A DNA stretch of 6,728 nucleotides from an uncultured Collinsella sp. GTDB taxonomy: Bacteria; Actinomycetota; Coriobacteriia; Coriobacteriales; Coriobacteriaceae. The notes beneath the pieces are model-generated. The model had not been told where the DNA came from and did not search any database. It saw only the letters and a list, made by a program, of their open reading frames with translations. The DNA is taken from NCBI GenBank assembly GCA_958453575.1, contig CAUDYH010000067.1, positions 1-6,728 of the forward strand, read 5' to 3'. A program made the translations under genes and the position numbers. Position 1 is the first letter of the stretch. Each line of letters opens with the position of its first letter. This document shows positions 1 through 6,728 of this stretch, one piece after another.

Positions 1-20
1 TCAATTCAAAGAGTGCTAGA

Positions 21-157
21 GGTTTGATCGCCCGTTAGATCGACCCTGCTCCAAACCATGGGATGGGTAGGATGTCTCCCACCGCGGCCTGTGAGGTAAA
101 ATCTTGACTGCCGCGGAATCCGCCTGCGGGCAACGCTCCGATCTCCGATTGGGGTGA
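21..157 (+). other. Possible structured RNA leader upstream of the 30-codon ORF
   Basis: The stretch has several complementary segments. GGTTTG (21-26) can pair with CAAACC (52-57). CCGCGGC (82-88) can pair with GCCGCGG (110-116) around a 21-nt loop. CCGAT (138-142) can pair with ATTGG (148-152), which would partly hide the start of the GGGGTGA ribosome binding site of the small ORF at 163. No known riboswitch, tRNA, tmRNA, SRP RNA or RNase P signature is recognisable. Whether it is transcribed is unknown: TTGACT at 104-109 looks like a -35 element, but no convincing -10 follows it. The pairings are seen in the sequence; a regulatory role is inference and weak. Confidence 0.2.
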
Positions 158-162
158 AGCCT

Positions 163-255
163 ATGAACTTGTTTCTTGAAATCCTGCGCCTCTCGATGTA
201 TGTGACCGGCATTGCCCGAAACCTCTACTCGATCTGGCGGGAATATAAGCAGTAA
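163..255 (+). CDS. Possible 30-aa small protein, unknown function
   Basis: ATG at 163 opens 30 codons ending in TAA at 253-255. A plausible Shine-Dalgarno sequence, GGGGTGA (151-157), sits 5 nt upstream and matches the GGTGA part of the extended consensus. The product starts MNLFLEILRLSMYVTG and ends YSIWREYKQ: a hydrophobic or amphipathic first half that could form one helix, then a charged tail with R, E and K. A strong hairpin starts 22 nt after the stop, so the unit has the shape of a small monocistronic transcript. This size and layout (short hydrophobic peptide, structured leader, terminator) recall type I toxin genes, but the sequence matches no toxin family I know, and no antisense RNA promoter was identified. 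It could equally be a chance ORF or the end of a neighbouring unit. No functional claim is made. Confidence 0.35.
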   Translation: MNLFLEILRLSMYVTGIARNLYSIWREYKQ

Positions 256-277
256 CGGATAGCGAAGGGAGTCATGA

Positions 278-303
278 AAAGGGCCGGTTGCAGCCGGCCC
301 TTT
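278..303. terminator. GC-rich hairpin, probable intrinsic terminator
   Basis: AAAGGGCCGG (278-287) and CCGGCCCTTT (294-303) form a perfect 10-bp stem around the 6-nt loop TTGCAG. On the + strand only three T residues follow the GC stem, so termination there may be modest. On the minus strand the stem is followed by TTTT, so it could work in both directions. It lies 22 nt downstream of the 30-codon ORF and more than 500 nt before hsdR. It probably insulates the restriction operon from upstream transcription. The 12-codon reading frame starting at 274 runs through the hairpin and is judged incidental. Confidence 0.7.
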
Positions 304-309
304 AGACAT

Positions 310-822
310 TAGCACCTGCGTTGCCCGCGCTTCCAAAGTTGACCGACTGAGGAGCGGGTTCCGCGGCACACCCTGATTTTACCCAGCGAAGCGGCTCTTT
401 TGCAGTCGCTCCACCGTTTATTTACATCCACCGCCACAAGCGGATACCGCGCGAACGAGAGCAAAGAAACAACGCCGGCGCGGCCAACAGAACAGACAAT
501 CCATGCGACCAAAGAAATAGAAAAACGCCCACGGCCTCGGTTCCTCACCCAGGTCTAGGCACTTTTCTTGGCACCATCGCACCACATCCGCCATCGCCTC
601 CGGCCCGACACTCATTAAAATGCAAGCGGGAAACGATCTCAAGATCACCAACAACAGCTTCAAGCAAGCGCTTGGGCAACTGTCGCAACACGAGCGCCCA
701 TAAATAGGAGCCAGTTTAATAAGTAAGAGAGCCTTGCCACCAATTGTTATTCGGGCACGATCAGCCAATAGGTCAAATGGCAACTAACGGGTGTCAGATA
801 TACCAATATACGCAAGATTAAC
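310..822. other. Intergenic stretch of about 510 bases without a recognisable gene
   Basis: No protein, RNA gene, insertion sequence end or repeat array is recognisable here. Open frames exist on the minus strand, the longest at 418-783 (121 codons from a TTG). They lack a ribosome binding site, are rich in Cys, Arg and Trp, and resemble no family I know. A short + strand frame at 620-703 (27 codons from ATG, MQAGNDLK...) also lacks a ribosome binding site. A minus-strand frame around 600-710 reads LRQLPKRLLEAVVGDLEIVSR, which looks somewhat protein-like, so a decayed gene remnant is possible but unproven. The right-hand part, from about 700, becomes AT-richer toward the hsdR promoter. Confidence 0.5.
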
Positions 823-831
823 TGCTAGAAT
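823..831 (+). promoter_or_regulatory. Candidate extended -10 promoter for the hsdRMS operon
   Basis: TGCTAGAAT has the form TGn-TAGAAT, an extended -10 element one base from the TATAAT consensus. No good -35 hexamer lies 16-18 bp upstream (the region reads ACCAATAT), which is tolerated by extended -10 promoters. Transcription would start near 838 and give a leader of about 45 nt before the hsdR ATG. Two copies of ATATAC (798-803 and 806-811) overlap the -35 position and could be a protein-binding site, though this is speculative. It is the best candidate in the AT-rich stretch just upstream of the operon, chosen by eye. Confidence 0.4.
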
Positions 832-873
832 GCAATGGTAGACAGGCTCACCAGCGTCGAAGAAGCATAAGGT

Positions 874-879
874 AAGGAG
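874..879 (+). promoter_or_regulatory. hsdR ribosome binding site that decides the start codon
   Basis: AAGGAG is a near-perfect Shine-Dalgarno sequence 5 nt before the ATG at 885. An in-frame GTG at 879 overlaps this motif and so cannot be the start it serves; the ATG at 885 is preferred. Confidence 0.85.
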
Positions 880-884
880 TGCGC

Positions 885-3972
<3,088 letters not shown>

Positions 3973-3974
<2 letters not shown>

Positions 3975-3978
3975 GGAG
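3973..3978 (+). promoter_or_regulatory. hsdM ribosome binding site overlapping the hsdR stop codon
   Basis: AGGGAG begins inside the hsdR TAG stop (3972-3974) and lies 10 nt before the hsdM ATG at 3989. Ribosomes ending hsdR would stop on the site, which suggests coupled translation of the two subunits. Confidence 0.7.
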
Positions 3979-3988
3979 TTAAAACAGC

Positions 3989-5512
3989 ATGGCTAAAAGC
4001 AAGGCTAAGGACACCAGGAAGAACACGGCCGACGTTGGCTTTGAGGATCAACTGTGGAACGCTGCAGATGTGCTGCGCGGCAACTTGGACGCTGCCGAGT
4101 ACAAAAACGTCGTGTTAGGCCTTATTTTCCTGAAGTACCTCTCGGACCGTTTCGACGAACGCTACCTAGAGCTCGTCGCAGAGGGTTACGGCGACGAGGA
4201 GGATCGCGACTGCTACATGGAGCAGAATGTCTTCTTCGTTCCCGAAGAAGCACGTTGGGCGAACATCTCACAGGCGGCGCATACGCCTGAAATTGGCCAG
4301 ATCATCGACAATGCCATGCGCGCCATCGAGCGCGAGAACGACAAGCTCAAAGACGTGCTGCCCAAGAACTTCGCTCGTCCCGAACTAGACAAGCGGCGCT
4401 TAGGCGACGTCGTTGACTTATTCACAAACGTACAAATGACCGATAACGAGAGCGAGAAAGACCTGTTAGGGCGCGCATACGAATATTGCCTGCAGAAATT
4501 CGCATCAATGGAGGGCAAAAACGCCGGCGAGTTCTATACACCGTCGTGCATCGTGCGCACGCTGGTGGAAATCCTCCAGCCTTTTCACGGTCGCGTGTAC
4601 GACCCCTGCTGTGGTAGCGGAGGCATGTTCGTGCAGTCCGCCGCCTTCGTCGAGCACCATGGCGGCAATGTGGTACAGGACATCACCATCTTTGGCCAGG
4701 AAAGCAACCCTACCACGTGGAAGCTCGCAAAGATGAACCTCGGCATTCGCGGCATCGAGGCTGACTTGGGCAACTATGCCGACACCTTCAGTGCAGATCA
4801 GCATAAGAATGAAAAATTCGATTTTGTACTGGCAAACCCGCCCTTCAACCTCAAGAACTGGGGCGGCGAAGCGCTGCAGGAAGACGTACGTTGGAAGTAC
4901 GGCATGCCGCCCGCGGGCAACGCAAACTTCGCTTGGATGCAGCATATGATTTGGCATCTTAACGGCACGGGCAAGATTGGCCTCGTATTGGCAAACGGGT
5001 CGCTCTCGAGCCAGACGAGCGGCGAGGGCGATATTCGACGCGCTATCGTAGAGGACGATTTGGTCGAGGGCATTGTAGCCATGCCGGGACAGCTGTTCTA
5101 CAGCACCCAAATTCCCGTGTGCCTGTGGATCCTGAACAAGAAGAAGGCTCAGTCCGGCAAGACGTTATTCATCGATGCCCGCGAAATGGGCACCATGGTC
5201 TCTCGCAAACTACGCGAGTTTACCGAAGAGGACATCAACAAAGTTGCATCCGCATTCGACTCCTTCCGCAAGGGCGAGTTCGAGCCCGTGAAGGGGTTCA
5301 GCGCCATAGCGGATTTGGACGAGATCGCCAAGCAAGATTTCATTCTGACGCCCGGTCGCTACGTAGGCATTGCCGAGGTCGAAGACGACGGCGAGCCGTT
5401 TGATGAGAAGATGGCACGCCTGACTAGCGAGATTTCAAAGTGCTTTGAAGAGTCTAATCGCCTGCAGGAGCAAATTAAGAAGAATCTGGAGGCGATTGGT
5501 TATGAACTTTAG
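3989..5512 (+). CDS. hsdM: Type I DNA methyltransferase M subunit (HsdM), N6-adenine specific
   Basis: The 507-aa product is the modification subunit. Two copies join one HsdS to form the core methyltransferase, which transfers a methyl group from S-adenosylmethionine to adenine N6 and so protects host DNA. Residues of about 17-60 (FEDQLWNAADVLRGNL, then LGLIFLKYLSDRFDE) form the typical N-terminal helical HsdM domain. The catalytic domain shows GEFYTP (180-185), the SAM-binding motif I DPCCGSGGMF (205-214), FGQESN (235-240) and the catalytic motif IV NPPF (283-286), in the order of gamma-class adenine methyltransferases. The C-terminal part ends in a helical stretch of about residues 470-505 that is likely to contact HsdS. 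All key motifs are present and the length is normal. It starts 14 nt after hsdR, and its last codons contain both the ribosome binding site and the start of hsdS. It can protect DNA without HsdR when paired with HsdS. Confidence 0.97.
   Translation: MAKSKAKDTRKNTADVGFEDQLWNAADVLRGNLDAAEYKNVVLGLIFLKYLSDRFDERYLELVAEGYGDEEDRDCYMEQNVFFVPEEARWANISQAAHTPEIGQIIDNAMRAIERENDKLKDVLPKNFARPELDKRRLGDVVDLFTNVQMTDNESEKDLLGRAYEYCLQKFASMEGKNAGEFYTPSCIVRTLVEILQPFHGRVYDPCCGSGGMFVQSAAFVEHHGGNVVQDITIFGQESNPTTWKLAKMNLGIRGIEADLGNYADTFSADQHKNEKFDFVLANPPFNLKNWGGEALQEDVRWKYGMPPAGNANFAWMQHMIWHLNGTGKIGLVLANGSLSSQTSGEGDIRRAIVEDDLVEGIVAMPGQLFYSTQIPVCLWILNKKKAQSGKTLFIDAREMGTMVSRKLREFTEEDINKVASAFDSFRKGEFEPVKGFSAIADLDEIAKQDFILTPGRYVGIAEVEDDGEPFDEKMARLTSEISKCFEESNRLQEQIKKNLEAIGYEL
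5488..5492 (+). promoter_or_regulatory. hsdS ribosome binding site inside the end of hsdM
   Basis: GGAGG lies 9 nt before the ATG at 5502 and decides that start over an in-frame ATG at 5445 lying deeper in hsdM. It implies translational coupling of hsdS to hsdM. Confidence 0.8.
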
Positions 5513-6695
5513 CGTTGCGACTCTTGGAGAACTTAGTCTCGGCGACGGAAAATACGGTATCGCCGCTTCGGCAGTGGATTATGATGCGGAATTACCTGCA
5601 TATCTTCGTATTACGGATATCAACGACGACGGCACCCTGAATTGGAACGACCGCAAATCGGTAGACGACCCCGCCGCTTACAAATACATGCTGAGAGAAG
5701 GCGATATCGTTTTCGCCAGAACGGGCAACAGTACCGGTAGGAATTATTACTACGATTCTCGCGACGGCGAGTTTGCCTTCGCGGGCTTCTTAATTCGCTT
5801 CTCGCTGGACGATAAGAAAGTTAATCCCCGCTATGTCAAATACTATGCCCAGTCGAAAGCTTATTGGGACTGGGTGGCCTCTTTTAACACCGGCAGCACC
5901 AGAGGCAATATCAATGCTAAAACTTACGCACAGATGCCAATCCCCCTGCCCGATCGCCCGACGCAAGACTCAATCGTTACACTATGCGACTCTATCTCGA
6001 ATAAAATCCGACTCAACACTACGCTAAATGGCTATTTAGAAGAGCTGGCCGCGCTTGAGTTCTCTAGACGATTTGGCGAGATTGAATCGTCTATTGATCT
6101 CGGTAAGGTTCTCTCGATTTCAACAAAAACATTGAAACCGCAAAACTGTCACGGAGAAATTTGGGAGCATTACAGCATTCCCGCTTATGATGCAAACCGT
6201 CGGCCTGTTTTTGAGTTGGCCGACGGTATCAAAAGCAACAAATATGTTATTGATGCCAATTGCATCTTAATTTCCAAGCTTAACCCTAGTATCAGGAGAA
6301 TTTGGATGCCTGCCTGCTCAAGCAAGCGGGCTGTGTGTTCAACGGAATTCATTGTTTACAAGCCAAAGAACCCCGTCCATAAAGCTTTCTACTATGCCGC
6401 AATTGGCGCACCAGCTTTTAGAGACTTCCTTCTTGCGCATGTCACCGGTTCAACGGGTAGTCGCCAAAGGGCGCAGCCTAAAGCAACGCTAGCATATCCG
6501 ATTCCCAACCCTAGTTTGGAAGCCGTCGAAGATTTCTGTGCGTTTGCAAACCCGCTATATGAGCAGATAAAAGTCAATGAACGCAATTCGAAGCAACTCG
6601 AGGAGCTTCGCGACGCCCTTCTCCCCAAACTCATGACGGGCGAGATCGATGTCTCAAAGCTCGACCTCACGCAGCTAAATAGCCATTTATCTTAG
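5502..6695 (+). CDS. hsdS: Type I specificity subunit (HsdS), full length, with a recombination repeat between its two target domains
   Basis: The 397-aa product reads the two halves of a bipartite DNA target and holds two HsdM and up to two HsdR subunits. Residues of about 1-150 form target-recognition domain 1 (TRD1, including AYLRITDINDDG). Residues 151-190 are the central conserved helical spacer (DSISNKIRLNTTLNGYLEE, 163-181). Residues of about 196-336 form TRD2, and about 337-385 form the C-terminal conserved helix ending LRDALLPKLMTGEIDVSKL. The tail TQLNSHLS is encoded through an inverted repeat. ATG at 5502 is chosen because it follows GGAGG and gives the usual N-terminus; the gene overlaps hsdM by 11 nt. 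TRD2 DNA is AT-richer (about 43% GC by hand count over 6061-6360) than the TRD1 part (about 49%). The 15-bp repeat covers L175-L179 and recurs inverted at the 3' end, where the gene also overlaps a minus-strand hsdS by 29 nt. The gene appears to be one state of an invertible locus. The actual target sequence cannot be read from the protein. Confidence 0.95.
   Translation: MNFSVATLGELSLGDGKYGIAASAVDYDAELPAYLRITDINDDGTLNWNDRKSVDDPAAYKYMLREGDIVFARTGNSTGRNYYYDSRDGEFAFAGFLIRFSLDDKKVNPRYVKYYAQSKAYWDWVASFNTGSTRGNINAKTYAQMPIPLPDRPTQDSIVTLCDSISNKIRLNTTLNGYLEELAALEFSRRFGEIESSIDLGKVLSISTKTLKPQNCHGEIWEHYSIPAYDANRRPVFELADGIKSNKYVIDANCILISKLNPSIRRIWMPACSSKRAVCSTEFIVYKPKNPVHKAFYYAAIGAPAFRDFLLAHVTGSTGSRQRAQPKATLAYPIPNPSLEAVEDFCAFANPLYEQIKVNERNSKQLEELRDALLPKLMTGEIDVSKLDLTQLNSHLS
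6025..6039 (+). repeat. Inverted repeat, left copy (IR-L), in the central conserved region of hsdS
   Basis: TAAATGGCTATTTAG encodes the NGYL segment between the two target-recognition domains of HsdS. It is a perfect 15-bp inverted match to 6675-6689. With the preceding C at 6024 it is itself an imperfect palindrome, CTAAAT-GGCT-ATTTAG, as expected for a site bound by a recombinase dimer. To the left, similarity with the other copy continues at protein level only; to the right it stops abruptly. It is the likely crossover site. Confidence 0.85.
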
Positions 6696-6728
6696 CGTTA
6701 ACGGCAATCTTGTCCTGAACCGTATCGA
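6667..6728 (-). CDS. hsdS: 3' end of a second, oppositely oriented hsdS (half-length form), running off the window
   Basis: Read on the minus strand, the last complete codons give DTVQDKIAVNAKINGYLAA followed by TGA (6669-6667). This aligns without gaps to DSISNKIRLNTTLNGYLEE of the full-length HsdS, and DKIxxNxxIN is typical of the central conserved spacer of HsdS proteins. The frame stops just after this spacer, so the gene has presumably only the N-terminal target-recognition domain, lying beyond the right edge. It overlaps the + strand hsdS tail to tail by 29 nt. It is best seen as the silent or half-length partner gene that exchanges TRD2 with hsdS by inversion. Its promoter, start and full length cannot be seen. 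A plain degenerate duplicate is the alternative, but the conserved repeat and clean stop argue against decay. Confidence 0.8.
   Translation of the reverse strand, partial: DTVQDKIAVNAKINGYLAA
6675..6689 (-). repeat. Inverted repeat, right copy (IR-R), at the 3' ends of both hsdS genes
   Basis: CTAAATAGCCATTTA on the + strand is the exact reverse complement of the 15-bp repeat at 6025-6039. On the minus strand it encodes NGYL of the partial hsdS; on the + strand it encodes LNSHL in the tail of the full-length HsdS. The same 15 bp is thus coding in both directions, and the stop codon of each gene lies within 10 bases of its edge. Confidence 0.85.

Larger units (their letters stand above)
6025..6689. 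other. Predicted invertible DNA segment carrying TRD2 of hsdS
   Basis: The segment is bounded by the 15-bp inverted repeats, with 635 bp between them. It holds TRD2, the C-terminal conserved helix of HsdS and, on the minus strand, the terminal Ala codons and stop of the partial opposing hsdS. Inverting it on paper gives a + strand gene of 181 codons ending NGYLAA and stop, and a minus-strand full-length HsdS that joins the off-window N-terminal domain to this TRD2 and ends QLNSHLA and stop. Invertible hsdS loci of this general design are known, for example in Streptococcus pneumoniae and Mycoplasma pulmonis. Inversion here is inferred from sequence, not observed. Confidence 0.75.

Noticed and set aside
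11..19. GAGTGCTAG, resembling half of a CIRCE heat-shock operator
   Set aside because: The partner half TTAGCACTC is not visible within the window at the required spacing and no chaperone gene is nearby.
274..312. 12-codon ORF (MKRAGCSRPFRH) preceded by GAAGGGAG
   Set aside because: Its codons are the terminator hairpin itself; the ribosome-binding-like sequence is probably coincidental.
879..884. GTG at 879 as an alternative hsdR start two codons earlier
   Set aside because: It overlaps the Shine-Dalgarno motif AAGGAG, which is correctly spaced for the ATG at 885.
4505..5110. 201-codon open frame on the minus strand inside hsdM
   Set aside because: It is antisense to the catalytic motifs of HsdM and resembles no protein family I know.
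5445..5501. In-frame ATG at 5445 as the hsdS start, adding 19 residues
   Set aside because: The added residues are an Arg/Lys-rich shadow of the hsdM coding frame, and GGAGG is placed for the ATG at 5502.

Overview
The window carries a complete three-gene type I restriction-modification operon, hsdR-hsdM-hsdS, on the + strand (about 885-6695). Subunit sizes (1029, 507 and 397 aa) resemble the EcoR124-like type IC group. Base composition is moderate (about 50-60% GC in hsdR and hsdM), and the style of genes and hairpins would fit a gut actinobacterium such as a member of the Coriobacteriia. That assignment is an impression from composition only and is weak.

Layout. Positions 1-310 hold a possible structured leader, a 30-codon ORF with a good Shine-Dalgarno sequence (163-255), and a strong GC-rich hairpin that looks like a terminator (278-303). 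Positions 310-820 show no gene I can recognise. A candidate extended -10 promoter (823-831) and a clear ribosome binding site (874-879) lead into hsdR. hsdM follows 14 nt after hsdR, and hsdS overlaps the end of hsdM by 11 nt, so the three genes look cotranscribed and translationally linked. HsdS would choose the DNA target, HsdM would methylate adenine, and HsdR would translocate and cut unmethylated DNA.

The most interesting part is the right end. The last 62 bases, read on the minus strand, encode DTVQDKIAVNAKINGYLAA and a stop. This matches the central conserved region of HsdS (DSISNKIRLNTTLNGYLEE in the + strand gene). It is therefore the 3' end of a second, oppositely oriented half-length hsdS that runs off the window. 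A perfect 15-bp inverted repeat, TAAATGGCTATTTAG, lies in the middle of hsdS (6025-6039) and, inverted, at its 3' end (6675-6689). Inversion between the copies would move the second target-recognition domain (TRD2) from the + strand gene to the minus-strand gene. I traced the junctions by hand. In either orientation there is one full-length HsdS, ending QLNSHLS or QLNSHLA directly before a stop, and one half-length HsdS ending NGYLAA and stop. The locus thus looks like a phase-variable, specificity-switching type I system. No recombinase gene is inside the window.
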